Assembly: GCA_011523795.1 (NCBI GenBank)
Contig: WTFY01000003.1
Span: 307,702-371,701 of the forward strand
Origin: Gammaproteobacteria bacterium
Lineage (GTDB): Bacteria; Pseudomonadota; Gammaproteobacteria; UBA4575
Length of the DNA: 64,000 nt
Reading direction: 5' to 3'
Part shown: positions 1-8,598 of the stretch, piece by piece
Position numbering within the stretch: the first letter of the stretch is position 1
How the letters are laid out: every line of letters begins with the position of its first letter
Position numbers and translations under genes: made by a program
Notes under the pieces: model-generated
Told to the model about the DNA's origin: nothing
The model's database searches: none
Seen by the model: only the letters and a program-made list of their open reading frames with translations

Positions 1-1
1 C

Positions 2-580
2 AAGCCACCACCCAAGAAAGCCCCTGTCCCTGAGGCAAAGCCAGTACCCAAGCCGAAACCGCAGCCGAAGCCCGTTCCGCCCAAAATTGTCACTCCAAAA
101 GTTGAAAAGCCCAAGGTAGTGCGACCAGAGCTCGAAAAGCCCGTCCAGGCTACGCAGGTCACGCCCGTGGAAACTCGGTCCAGCGAGGCGCAACAGCCCG
201 CACCCCAGCCATCTGTGCAGCAGCCAGCCCGCACGTCCACTGCCAAACCTTCGGCAAGCCACAGGCCTGCACCCAGGCCAGGATCCCAGACCGCGAAACC
301 GGGTTACTATAAACTGATACTCGAGAGGCTCGAACGCTTGAAAAAATACCCGTCGCGTGCACGACGCCGCGGTCAGCAGGGCACGGTAGTCCTGTCCTTC
401 ACCCTGAACAGGGACGGCAGCCTGAAACATTACAGGATCACCCAGAGCTCCGGGGCGAAATCCCTGGATCTTGAAGTAAAAAAACTGATCCTTCGCGCCA
501 CACCTTTCCCGGCAATACCCAAGAATATAAGCTCTGACACGCTGGAAGTGTCCGTACCGATCTCGTTTTCACTTCAGTGA
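2..580 (+). CDS. tonB: TonB energy transducer, C-terminal part (5' end outside window)
   Basis: The reading frame is open from the left edge, so the gene is cut at its 5' end. The first ~95 visible residues are a Pro/Lys/Val-rich stretch (repeated KP, PKP, PQPKP), the extended periplasmic linker of TonB proteins. The last ~80 residues form a TonB C-terminal domain: a KKYPSRARRRGQQGTV segment, then the SFTLNRDGS strand and the SGAKSLDLEVKKLI helix. TonB transmits proton-motive force from ExbBD in the inner membrane to outer-membrane receptors. A TonB-dependent receptor is encoded convergently 63 bp downstream, which fits that role. The N-terminal membrane anchor is not in the window. An internal GTG at 119 is open but is unlikely to be the start. 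Confidence 0.88.
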   Translation, partial: KPPPKKAPVPEAKPVPKPKPQPKPVPPKIVTPKVEKPKVVRPELEKPVQATQVTPVETRSSEAQQPAPQPSVQQPARTSTAKPSASHRPAPRPGSQTAKPGYYKLILERLERLKKYPSRARRRGQQGTVVLSFTLNRDGSLKHYRITQSSGAKSLDLEVKKLILRATPFPAIPKNISSDTLEVSVPISFSLQ

Positions 581-643
581 ATCACGGAATGTACCCTTCC
601 CGCCTGTCACCGGCAGGCTCGCCCCGGCGAGACTCAACAGGTA

Positions 644-3235
644 TCAGAACTGGTATTCCAGGGTTGCGTAGTAAAACCCGCCGTTGAAACCGAAGGGTGC
701 TGCGCGCCTGGAGTAAGTAAATACTCCATCCGATGAGACAACCGTATTTCCCTCTGCATCCACGATTGTGCCGGCTCGCGAACGACTGATCTTGTCCTTG
801 TCCGGCTCATTATCGAAAAGGTTATCGGCACCCACCTTGATAGTCATGCCCGGACCCACCTCATAGCTCATTTGCACATCTGTGATAAGTTCAGAATCAT
901 AAGACTGTTTCTTGAATTCTCCCCCGACTTCTTCCGCGATCCTGTAGTTCCCGTACCGCTGTACGGAAGCTGAAGCGGAGAACTTCCCCAGCCTGTAAAG
1001 CGCCGTCAGGGCCGCCCGGTTCTTGGGTTGCCAGTCTTCAATAATCGACCGGTCCAGGTCAGTGAACAGTGATGTCGGCAGGCCTGCCGGCAGGTTGACA
1101 GAATCGATTTCAGTGTCCGTCCAGGATCCGAGTAGCTGCAGGGTCAGGTCACCTCGAATTTCGTAAGGTACATCCCAGGTGATTACGATATCGGCTCCCT
1201 CGGTCACCGTGTCCACACCGTTCATGAAGAACTGCGCCCGGCTGACCCCTTCCCGCTTCAGCGATTCAATGATCGAGTCAGAAAGCTCGCTGGACTGACC
1301 TGCACCAGGCACTGTCAACTGCCCGCTGACAATGATTCGGTCATCGACTTCAATCCTGTACAGGTCCGCGGTAAGCGCCAGGGAAGGAGACGGCTGGAAA
1401 ACAAAGCCTCCGCTGAAGTTGATGGATTCCTCTTTATCCAGTTCCGGGATACCGATTGCCTTGGCAAGCGGTCCGTCGTTACGGAATGTTCCTACCTGGA
1501 ATCCCTGGCCGCCGCGGAACTGTGTGCTGATATTGTTGAAGTAGATCTGCTGCATGGAAGGTGCGCGGAATCCTGAACTGACCGATGCACGGAAGGAAAG
1601 CGTTTCATTCAGGTCCAGCTTGGATGCAATCTTGCCGTTCAGGGTATCGCCAAAGTCACTGTAATCCTCGTAGCGCAATCCCAGCCCCAGCTGAAGCCTG
1701 TCATTCACCTGGATATCGGTGTCTACATAAAAGGATTCTGCATGCCTGGTTTCGCTGACTTCGTTGCCCGGCTGGAATCCCGGGAAGACCTGTATGCCGC
1801 CATCTCCTCCGCCTTCACCGTCATAATCTGCATAGGAGTACAGCTCTCCCGCATCGATTTCATAACGGTCACGCCTGTACTCGGCTCCCCATGCGATGTC
1901 GGCACGCTTGTACGGGATTGTGAAGTCAAGGTTCACAGTAGTCAGGTCCAGGCCCAACTCGCCCGAGTCTGCACTCGTCTGGGTCGCTCCAGTAAATTCG
2001 GTACCAGGAAATGCCGGGTAGGCACTCCCCGGATTCAGCATCCTGTTTACCCAGGAAGCGTTTTGCGAGTTTCGTATATCGAACTCGAAGGTGTTGCCTC
2101 CATGCACAACGCTGAAATCGACCGTCAGTCCGTTTTCAAACTCGCGGCGGATCCCTGCGCCCATGGAATAATCCTGTACGGTCGTATCGATCCGCGGCAA
2201 AAATCCGTCAGGATAAATTGAACCAACCGGATTCCGGTTTCCCTGATTTGCGCGCCTGTAGAATCCACCACTCAGGTTGGTCGAACGCGAATAATTCGCG
2301 AATCCATACAGCTCTCCCCAGTCATCCATGATGGGCTGAACAAGGTTCAGGGAACTGACAAAATGCTCCTGTTCGGCATCCCCGATTCTGAAGTTGCGAC
2401 GTTCAAAATCACGCTCCTTGTTGCCCGGATCCTCTCTGATCGTCTGGACTCCCTCAACAAATGTGCAGTCTGTGTCGCCAGCGGCACATAGCACCGTGTC
2501 CGGATACTGGATCTGGGCAGACTTTCCGGCGCGGTTGGTCCGGTCACGCTCGTTGTATTCGAGGGCCAGGTGCAGCACCCCATCATTGCCCAGGGCAAAC
2601 CCTTTGTTGGCACCAACCGAACGGCGTTCACCATCACCATGGAAAGTGGACCCGTACAATCCCCGCAGCGTGCCCTCGTAATCCTCCTTGAGAACGATAT
2701 TGATGACCCCTGCCACGGCGTCCGAACCGTACTGCGCCGAAGCTCCATCTCTCAAAACCTCGACTCTTTCAATGGCATGTACCGGAATGGCATTCATGTC
2801 CGTGCCCGCCGTGCCCCGACCCACCGAAGTATTGACATGAATCAACGCACTTCCATGCCGCCTCTTGCCGTTGACCAGCACCAGGACCTGGTCGGGACCC
2901 ATGCCGCGCAATGTGGCGGGACGCACCGAATCCGTGCCGTCGCTGATTGTCGAGCTGGAAAAATTGAACGAAGGGATAAGGGCCTGGATGGCACGTCCCA
3001 GTTCACTCTGCCCGGTCCGAACCAGTTCTTCTCCACTCACCACGTCGACAGGAACCGGCGAGTCAGCAACACTGCGCTCCCCGAACCGGCTGCCTACCAC
3101 GACGATTTCACCCAGCTCGACAGCCTCCTGGCCAGAGACAGTCAAGGAAGCCAGCATGAGCAGTAATGCCACGGTGCCCTGCACCCAGTGACCGGTTGTA
3201 AAACAGTTCTTTTCGATTTTCATGGTATCTTTCAT
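644..3235 (-). CDS. TonB-dependent outer-membrane receptor
   Basis: The product of ~863 residues is a ligand-gated outer-membrane channel powered by TonB. A basic N-terminus and hydrophobic stretch (VALLLMLASLTVSG) form a signal peptide. A plug domain follows, with the TonB-box-like EIVVVGSR, a DQVLVLVNGKRRH motif and the hallmark VEVLRDGASAQYGSDAVAG motif. The rest is a beta-barrel ending in an aromatic residue (YATLEYQF), as outer-membrane insertion requires. The ATG at 3235 was chosen because GGTGA lies 8 nt upstream; a TTG at 3259 and an ATG at 3223 are also in frame. The large barrel resembles receptors annotated for iron chelates or oligomers, but the substrate cannot be read from sequence. 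It converges with the tonB fragment. Confidence 0.93.
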   Translation of the reverse strand: MKDTMKIEKNCFTTGHWVQGTVALLLMLASLTVSGQEAVELGEIVVVGSRFGERSVADSPVPVDVVSGEELVRTGQSELGRAIQALIPSFNFSSSTISDGTDSVRPATLRGMGPDQVLVLVNGKRRHGSALIHVNTSVGRGTAGTDMNAIPVHAIERVEVLRDGASAQYGSDAVAGVINIVLKEDYEGTLRGLYGSTFHGDGERRSVGANKGFALGNDGVLHLALEYNERDRTNRAGKSAQIQYPDTVLCAAGDTDCTFVEGVQTIREDPGNKERDFERRNFRIGDAEQEHFVSSLNLVQPIMDDWGELYGFANYSRSTNLSGGFYRRANQGNRNPVGSIYPDGFLPRIDTTVQDYSMGAGIRREFENGLTVDFSVVHGGNTFEFDIRNSQNASWVNRMLNPGSAYPAFPGTEFTGATQTSADSGELGLDLTTVNLDFTIPYKRADIAWGAEYRRDRYEIDAGELYSYADYDGEGGGDGGIQVFPGFQPGNEVSETRHAESFYVDTDIQVNDRLQLGLGLRYEDYSDFGDTLNGKIASKLDLNETLSFRASVSSGFRAPSMQQIYFNNISTQFRGGQGFQVGTFRNDGPLAKAIGIPELDKEESINFSGGFVFQPSPSLALTADLYRIEVDDRIIVSGQLTVPGAGQSSELSDSIIESLKREGVSRAQFFMNGVDTVTEGADIVITWDVPYEIRGDLTLQLLGSWTDTEIDSVNLPAGLPTSLFTDLDRSIIEDWQPKNRAALTALYRLGKFSASASVQRYGNYRIAEEVGGEFKKQSYDSELITDVQMSYEVGPGMTIKVGADNLFDNEPDKDKISRSRAGTIVDAEGNTVVSSDGVFTYSRRAAPFGFNGGFYYATLEYQF

Positions 3236-3361
3236 TATAGTGTTCACCAATATATTCAATAACGCGTGTCCGAGCCATGCTCGACTCGAAGACCTATCAA
3301 CGCCGGGTTGGATCTGTCACACAGGTGAGTCTTAGCAGTGTGTTTTTGATTCTGCATAAAT

Positions 3362-3772
3362 ATGCTGGATTTTTTCCTTGAATTCAAATTTGTTTTCACT
3401 GCACTGGCCTGGGGTTCCCTGGCCTTGTTCATTACCAGCATTGCCATCATGCCCTGGCTGATCGCAAAAATTCCTGCAGACTACTTCTGCATGCATCGGC
3501 ATACGCCCGTCAGGCTCAACAGCCGGCCCTTGCCTTCGCGGGTACTGGCCTACGCAAGGAATGTTTTCGGCTGTACCCTTGTAGTACTGGGGATTGTCAT
3601 GCTGCTTTTGCCGGGACAGGGCATCCTTACGATTCTGGCAGGCCTGTTCCTGATGAATTTTCCGGGCAAATACGAGCTCGAGTGCAAGCTGGTCGCCATG
3701 CCCAAGGTACTGAACTCGCTGAACTGGATTCGGCAAAAAGCCAGAAAGCCACCCCTGATCACGAACCCGTGA
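3362..3772 (+). CDS. Small inner-membrane protein, PGPGW-like family
   Basis: The 136-residue protein has two hydrophobic segments. The first (residues ~8-35) contains a run of Ala/Leu/Ile. The second (~63-97) contains LLLPGQGILTILAGLFLMNFPGKYE, interrupted by a Pro-Gly turn. This resembles the PGPGW family of putative transmembrane proteins of unknown function; here the central motif reads PGQGI rather than PGPGW. The C-terminal tail is basic (RQKARKPP) and probably cytoplasmic. It is transcribed toward hinT with a 120 bp gap. The family assignment is from memory of the motif; no function is claimed. Confidence 0.65.
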   Translation: MLDFFLEFKFVFTALAWGSLALFITSIAIMPWLIAKIPADYFCMHRHTPVRLNSRPLPSRVLAYARNVFGCTLVVLGIVMLLLPGQGILTILAGLFLMNFPGKYELECKLVAMPKVLNSLNWIRQKARKPPLITNP

Positions 3773-3892
3773 TGAATCAGGGCTGCATCTTTCCGGCGCA
3801 ATGCATTATCTGCTAAAGTCACAATACGGTATGGGTGCGAACTTTCTGCGCACGAGGCGGTTGAGCACGTTTCGCACCGCCGGCAGCTGACG

Positions 3893-4234
3893 ATGAGCGA
3901 CACGATCTTCACTAAAATTATCAACAAGGAAATTCCTGCCGACATTGTCTTTGAAGACGATTCCTGCATCGCGTTTCACGATGTCAACCCCCAGGCGCCT
4001 ACCCACATTCTCGTCATTCCAAAAATACAGATCGCCAGGCTTGCAGAAGCTGGTGAAGAAGACCAGGCACTGCTGGGTCACCTGATGCTGAAAACCAGGG
4101 AAATCGCAAAAAACCTGGGCTTCGAAGATGCCTACAGGGTGGTCATCAACAACGGTGAAGGGGCCGGACAAACTGTCTTCCACCTGCATATCCATTTGCT
4201 GGCGGGCAGGCCTTTCAGCTGGCCACCGGGCTAG
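3893..4234 (+). CDS. hinT: HIT-family nucleoside phosphoramidase / purine nucleotide hydrolase
   Basis: The 113-residue length is typical of HinT. HIT proteins hydrolyse nucleoside 5'-phosphoramidates and aminoacyl-AMP adducts in the cytosol. The start, SDTIFTKIINKEIPADIVFEDD, is the classic HIT N-terminus. The C-terminal histidine triad is present as HLHIHLLAGR, preceded by the conserved NNGEGAGQTVFH. The middle His of the triad is the nucleophile in the family. The gene converges with ppk2, with only 3 bp between stop codons, so the two end-to-end transcripts share a very short terminator space. Confidence 0.95.
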   Translation: MSDTIFTKIINKEIPADIVFEDDSCIAFHDVNPQAPTHILVIPKIQIARLAEAGEEDQALLGHLMLKTREIAKNLGFEDAYRVVINNGEGAGQTVFHLHIHLLAGRPFSWPPG

Positions 4235-4237
4235 GCC

Positions 4238-5128
4238 TCACCTGGCCAGCAATTGCTTGCGTGCCTTCACCAGGTGTTTACCCATGCTCTCGTCAACTGC
4301 AGGGTACTCCAGATTCAGGCTTTGCAGGGTGTCCCGGATAACCCCGGCCACACAGTAACGCATAAACGGCTTGTTATCTGCAGGAACCACGTACCAGGGC
4401 GCCCAGGGCCTGGAGGTCTTGTTTACCATTTCCTCGTAGGCAGCCATGTAATCCTGCCAGAATTCCCGTTCCTGCAGGTCTGAAAAAGACCATTTCCAGT
4501 GTTTGTCCTTTCTGTTGAGCCTGCGCAAAAGCCGTTTTTTCTGCTCTGTTTTCGACACGTTCAGCCAGAACTTCAGGATTACAGTGCCATTTAGTGCCAG
4601 GTGCTTCTCCATATTGCAGATGGATTCAAACCGTTCCTGCCACAGTGCGTCCAGATTGTCATGGGGCGGCAGATTCTGGTGAGCCAGCAATTCAGGATGG
4701 ACGCGAACGACCAGCACTTCTTCGTAGTAGCTTCGATTGAAGATTCCGATATACCCTCTTTCCGGCAGGCACCTGTAGGTGCGCCACAGGTAGTCATGGG
4801 CCAGCTCACGACCCGATGGTTTCTTGAATGAGTAAACATCACAACCTGCCGGGTTGATCCCTGTCATGACAGCACGTACTGTCGAATCCTTGCCTGCCGC
4901 ATCCATTGCCTGAAAGATTACAAGCACTGCATAACGGCCCTGTGCATACAGGATGGGCTGCAGGACCTGCAGGTCTTTGGTAATTTTTTTCAACCCTTTT
5001 CCATAGGTGGCTGAGTTTTGCGTGTCTGAAGGAGGTTCAGTCGGAGCCGAGGCGACCGCAAACTTCCTCTCATCCTTTACAAGATAGGGAGAATAAGGCG
5101 CTTGAAATAATTTTTTTTCAGGGACCAA
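4238..5128 (-). CDS. ppk2: Polyphosphate kinase 2 family protein (polyP:nucleotide phosphotransferase)
   Basis: The 296-residue protein matches the size of single-domain PPK2 enzymes, which transfer phosphate between polyphosphate and nucleotides. The Walker A region reads QAMDAAGKDSTVRAVMTGINP and the Walker B/lid region NRSYYEEVLVVRVHPE, both diagnostic. Later motifs include LNVSKTEQKKRLLRR and the C-terminal PADNKPFMRY. The start is a TTG: AAGGAGG lies 8 nt upstream and overlaps the stop codon of the preceding membrane-protein gene. The two are thus probably co-transcribed and translationally coupled. Whether AMP, NDP or another nucleotide is the preferred acceptor cannot be decided by eye. 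Confidence 0.92.
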   Translation of the reverse strand: MVPEKKLFQAPYSPYLVKDERKFAVASAPTEPPSDTQNSATYGKGLKKITKDLQVLQPILYAQGRYAVLVIFQAMDAAGKDSTVRAVMTGINPAGCDVYSFKKPSGRELAHDYLWRTYRCLPERGYIGIFNRSYYEEVLVVRVHPELLAHQNLPPHDNLDALWQERFESICNMEKHLALNGTVILKFWLNVSKTEQKKRLLRRLNRKDKHWKWSFSDLQEREFWQDYMAAYEEMVNKTSRPWAPWYVVPADNKPFMRYCVAGVIRDTLQSLNLEYPAVDESMGKHLVKARKQLLAR

Positions 5129-5141
5129 GGTGGAAACCTCC

Positions 5142-6179
5142 TTACTTTTGCAACTCTACATCATTGCCCAGCAAAACTGCGAGCCACCTGGTTTTCGGAC
5201 TGCTCTCCAGAGCAAGCTTGGCCGTCATGGTCAGGGGCACCGACAAAAACATACCGACCGGCCCGAACACCCACCCCCAGAAGACCAGTGACAAAAACAC
5301 TACCAGTGTTGAAAGCCCGACGTGACGGCCCATTACCTTGGGCTCGATCATGCTGCCGATCAGCACGTTGATGGCAACATACACTGCAGAAGTGACAATC
5401 GCCGCACCAGCCCCTAATTGGACGATTACGAACAGGATAGCCGGAACCGCCGCAATAAATGAACCGATACTGGGAATGTAGTTAAACAGGAATGCAATAA
5501 TCCCCCAGAGCATCGGGTAATCCACTCCGATGAAAGCCAGCGACACAGCAACCGTGATGCCGGTTACAAGACTGGTAGCCGTCTTTATGGCAAGGTAACG
5601 GTTGACGTTATTGGCGATCGCTACAAAAATTCCCAGTGACTTGTCCGCATTCGGCATGCCTGCGCGCAACTTTCTAGGCACAGAAGATGCCTCGAACAGT
5701 ATGAAGACCACCGTCAGCAGGATCAGGAATACATTTCCAAACATTGAACCGAGCCCATTCAGCATGTCGGCGACCAGCTGCATGGCTGCACCAGGATTCA
5801 GGTAGCTGATCAAGACATCCGTCGTGACGTCGTCACTGTACCGGCTTATCCATGCACCCGACTGTGCAAGAAGATCGGACAGCCGCTGCTGGTAATACGG
5901 AAGATCTTCAGAAAATCCCCTGACCGAGGATCCGATAAGGATCGACAGCATTGTGAAGGCTGCAATGATAAAACTGAGCACGATAAGCATGGCCAGCCAT
6001 CTGGGCACCTTTCTGTTTTCCAGCCAATGCAGTGCGGGAGCGCTGATTATTGCAATGAACACCGACAAAAGAAACGGGACCACAATGGCCTCTGCTGCTC
6101 GTACGCCTGCCACCACGACCACGAACGCCGCCAGGGTGATCAGGATAGGTAACCCTACCGGCTTTGCTGAAATTTCCAT
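5142..6179 (-). CDS. AI-2E family transporter (PerM/TqsA-like)
   Basis: The 345-residue inner-membrane protein has the AI-2E family pattern. There is an N-terminal pair of helices (LPILITLAAFVVVVAGVRAA, then VPFLLSVFIAIISAPALHW), a soluble middle section (~90-150), and a run of C-terminal helices. That run contains IIAFLFNYIPSIGSFIAAVP, the most conserved family motif, and EPKVMGRHVGLSTLVVFLSL. Characterised members export small molecules (autoinducer-2 in TqsA) or act as Na+/H+ antiporters. It ends 13 bp before ppk2 and probably heads a two-gene operon with it. The substrate is unknown. Confidence 0.9.
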   Translation of the reverse strand: MEISAKPVGLPILITLAAFVVVVAGVRAAEAIVVPFLLSVFIAIISAPALHWLENRKVPRWLAMLIVLSFIIAAFTMLSILIGSSVRGFSEDLPYYQQRLSDLLAQSGAWISRYSDDVTTDVLISYLNPGAAMQLVADMLNGLGSMFGNVFLILLTVVFILFEASSVPRKLRAGMPNADKSLGIFVAIANNVNRYLAIKTATSLVTGITVAVSLAFIGVDYPMLWGIIAFLFNYIPSIGSFIAAVPAILFVIVQLGAGAAIVTSAVYVAINVLIGSMIEPKVMGRHVGLSTLVVFLSLVFWGWVFGPVGMFLSVPLTMTAKLALESSPKTRWLAVLLGNDVELQK

Positions 6180-6269
6180 GACAGCCTGTAACCAGGAACC
6201 TCTGAGAGACTGAACGTCATGATCCCCGTCTTTTGATTCATAACAGGTCCTGGGCCGTACCCGGGCCTA

Positions 6270-7379
6270 TCAGGTAACAGGAGTGTAACCTCCCGGAATT
6301 CCATTTTTGCTGAAGACTATTTGCCATAGCTGAATATCCCTTGCACGAAATGCGCCTGCACAACTCAAAAGGTAGTACTTCCACATCCTGTAAAAGCGTG
6401 TTCCATATTTCTCACTGATCTTTTCCCAGTTGGAATTGAAGTTACGAAACCATGCCATGAGAGTCTTGTCATAGTACGCACCAAAATTGTGGAAATCCTC
6501 CAGTATGAAACGCCTCTCCACAGCACGGCTGATGTCTTTCATCGAGGGAAGCAGCCCGTTAGGGAAAATGTACCTGTTGATCCAGGGGTCCGGTGAATGG
6601 CGTGTCTTGGGTGCTCCGATCGTTTGCAACAGGAACATCCCCTCCTCCTTCAGGCAGCGCGATGCGACCTGCATGTATTTCACGTAATTCTTCGGGCCCA
6701 CATGCTCAAACATGCCCAATGAGATGATATGGTCAAACTTTTCATCAAGCTGGCGATAGTCTTGAAGCCTGATCTGGACCGGTAACCCCGCACAATTCTG
6801 CTGGGCAAGCTCGGCCTGCTCCCGGGAGATTGTGACGCCAACGGATTCTGCACCATAGTTCTGGGCGGCAAATTTCAGGAAACTGCCCCATCCGCAGCCG
6901 ATATCCAGGACTCGCTGTCCAGGCCTGATCCCGATCTTGCGACATACGAGGTCAAGCTTGTCTTCCTGGGCCTGGTCCAGGTCCGTTGCATTTTTCCAGT
7001 AACCGCATGTATACGTCATACGCCCATCCAGCATGAGTTCGAAAAGGTCGTTTCCGATATCGTAATGTGCCTGGCCAACCTGGAATGCACGACTCAGGCT
7101 CTGAAGATTAAACAGCTTTGACTGCAGAACCAGCAAGATTATCCGGGGGTCCCTGACCTTGGAATCGAGTCTGGCCGAGAGAATTCTATGGAAAAACTGG
7201 TCAAGCTCCTGCACATCCCACCACTCGTCCATGTACGACTCGCCCAGGCCCAGGGAACCTCTGGCGAACACACGCTGAAACAGGCGGCCATCATGGACCT
7301 GGATATCCCACGCCCTGTCGCCATTGATTTCAATATTTGCTTCTGCAAGCAAATGTCGTGCTTTTGCCTGGTACGACAT
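6270..7379 (-). CDS. cfa: Cyclopropane-fatty-acyl-phospholipid synthase
   Basis: The 369-residue enzyme transfers a methylene group from S-adenosylmethionine to cis double bonds of membrane phospholipid acyl chains. It contains GSLGLGESYMDEWW near residue 40, the SAM-binding motif VLDIGCGWGSF (~155-165), the active-site region SLGMFEHVGPKNY, and the C-terminal WYYLLSCAGAFRARDIQLWQ. The ATG at 7379 was chosen over the GTG at 7382; AGGTG lies just upstream. The gene is followed by the AI-2E/PPK2 pair after 90 bp. In gammaproteobacteria this enzyme stiffens membranes in stationary phase and under acid stress. Confidence 0.96.
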   Translation of the reverse strand: MSYQAKARHLLAEANIEINGDRAWDIQVHDGRLFQRVFARGSLGLGESYMDEWWDVQELDQFFHRILSARLDSKVRDPRIILLVLQSKLFNLQSLSRAFQVGQAHYDIGNDLFELMLDGRMTYTCGYWKNATDLDQAQEDKLDLVCRKIGIRPGQRVLDIGCGWGSFLKFAAQNYGAESVGVTISREQAELAQQNCAGLPVQIRLQDYRQLDEKFDHIISLGMFEHVGPKNYVKYMQVASRCLKEEGMFLLQTIGAPKTRHSPDPWINRYIFPNGLLPSMKDISRAVERRFILEDFHNFGAYYDKTLMAWFRNFNSNWEKISEKYGTRFYRMWKYYLLSCAGAFRARDIQLWQIVFSKNGIPGGYTPVT

Positions 7380-8183
7380 CACACCTGCCTGTTACTTATG
7401 CATTGGTTCACGATTAGGCATTTCAAGATACAGACTGCTGAAGTTTACGATCTGTATGCCAAAGAAAGTGTACAGCCCAGTTTCGTTCACGGGTTATTGT
7501 TGCAGAGTATGTATACCATTTGCCCTGTCAGATCAACATGCTGAGATCTGGATAAGCCAGCCGTGGGTATGTTACTTCTTTTTTGTCACGTCCGCATACG
7601 GATCATACAGACAAAACATGGCTGTCACAGCAATATATTCGGCAAAACCGGGACACTCGCCCTACCCTGCTGAAAAAAAAGTTCACAAACCAAGCATGTC
7701 GTATTGCATGGGATTCGTGTATGCAAACTTCTGCGGGAACCTTGTTACGGCATTAAATTGAATTACCAGCAATCAAGGAATCCAAAACATCTTCGGACCC
7801 CGGCCAGCGTTTGTGGCTCGTAACGATTCCCTCATACATAGACAGCGAAGGCTCTGCTGAACAGGGGGCTGTTCCTCACAAGTGCCCGCCTGGACCTGTC
7901 CAGAAAGATCTGGAGCGAAAGTTCAAGCTGAGGGTTGATCGGAAGGATAAACCTTCAATGGAAGAGGTGGAGTGAACTTGCCTCTGTCAACTAACCGGGA
8001 TAATCCCCAGAATTTATTGCTTGGTAATTGGAGTATTTTTCCTTACAATGCCCGGATAAGTCTTGCTGCGACAGGGGCATCGAGTGCGAGTTCATCCCCC
8101 AAAAAGGAACTACTGATTGTTGCGGCATACTACAAGTAACTGCAGATCGTGTTGATCAAATTTAAAACTTTTGGAGTCAAAAA
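7380..8183. other. Long intergenic region upstream of cfa and the Lpp-like gene
   Basis: The stretch of about 800 bp separates two divergent genes. The left part must hold the cfa promoter; I saw no convincing -35/-10 pair there. Positions 7757-7975 are an uninterrupted 73-codon frame on the + strand with no ATG, rich in Lys/Glu/Arg; it is described under findings. A good promoter for the lipoprotein gene lies at 8021-8049. No RNA gene or repeat was recognised. Confidence 0.5.
8021..8049 (+). promoter_or_regulatory. Sigma-70-type promoter for the Lpp-like gene
   Basis: A TTGGTA -35 box (8021-8026) and a TACAAT -10 box (8044-8049) are separated by exactly 17 bp. The implied transcript has a leader of roughly 125 nt before the ATG at 8184. 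A TTGGAG ribosome binding site is visible at 8171-8176. This is the best-matched promoter in the left half of the window, as expected for an abundant outer-membrane lipoprotein. Confidence 0.55.
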
Positions 8184-8513
8184 ATGCTTGCAAAGAAACT
8201 TCTTTATCCTGCAGCCTTCGCTTTGGCAGTAGGTTTTGCCACAGGATGCCAAGTAACACCACCAGTAGACCCCCCACCTGATCCCATTGCGGAATTACGT
8301 GCCGTCGCTGAGGAGGCACTGCGCACGGCCAACACAGCTGGCTACGATGCTGCAACGGCCAAGGATATGGCGTTTGCTGCGCAGTCGGCTGCAGATTCGG
8401 CCCAAGAAACTGCCGATTATGCCCAGGAAGCAGCACATTCTGCCCTGGCCTGTTGCGATGAAAACAGCCGACGCATGAACCGTATGTTCCATGACTCAAT
8501 GAAATCAAAATAA
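8184..8513 (+). CDS. Braun-type (Lpp/OprI-like) murein lipoprotein
   Basis: The 109-residue protein begins with a lipoprotein signal peptide ending in a lipobox, FATGC, so Cys22 would be lipidated. A Pro-rich spacer (TPPVDPPPDP) precedes an alanine-rich heptad repeat (residues ~36-87) resembling the alanine-zipper trimer of Lpp/OprI. The protein ends in ...SMKSK. A C-terminal Lys is the residue that links Lpp covalently to peptidoglycan. It is longer than E. coli Lpp (78 aa) and has an unusual CC pair near residue 90. The next gene, converging from the other side, is an L,D-transpeptidase, the enzyme class that makes the Lpp-murein bond. Function is inferred from architecture and context. Confidence 0.8.
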   Translation: MLAKKLLYPAAFALAVGFATGCQVTPPVDPPPDPIAELRAVAEEALRTANTAGYDAATAKDMAFAAQSAADSAQETADYAQEAAHSALACCDENSRRMNRMFHDSMKSK

Positions 8514-8525
8514 CGACTCAACCTC

Positions 8526-8560
8526 ACGGAAAAGGGTTCGCAATGCGAACCCTTTTCCGT
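8526..8560. terminator. Perfect 16-bp hairpin terminator between convergent genes
   Basis: An inverted repeat with a 16-bp perfect stem and a 3-nt loop (AAT at 8542-8544) lies 13 bp after the lipoprotein stop codon. The stem contains AAAAGGG pairing with CCCTTTT. There is no long T tract after it, but the stem is very stable and sits between two convergent genes, so it probably terminates both. Confidence 0.75.
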
Positions 8561-8598
8561 ATGCGTGCTGCTCAAGCCAACATCAAACAATCAATTCC

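Noticed and set aside
7324..7761. 145-codon + frame upstream of the lipoprotein gene
   Set aside because: It begins inside cfa, has erratic composition and no ribosome binding site.
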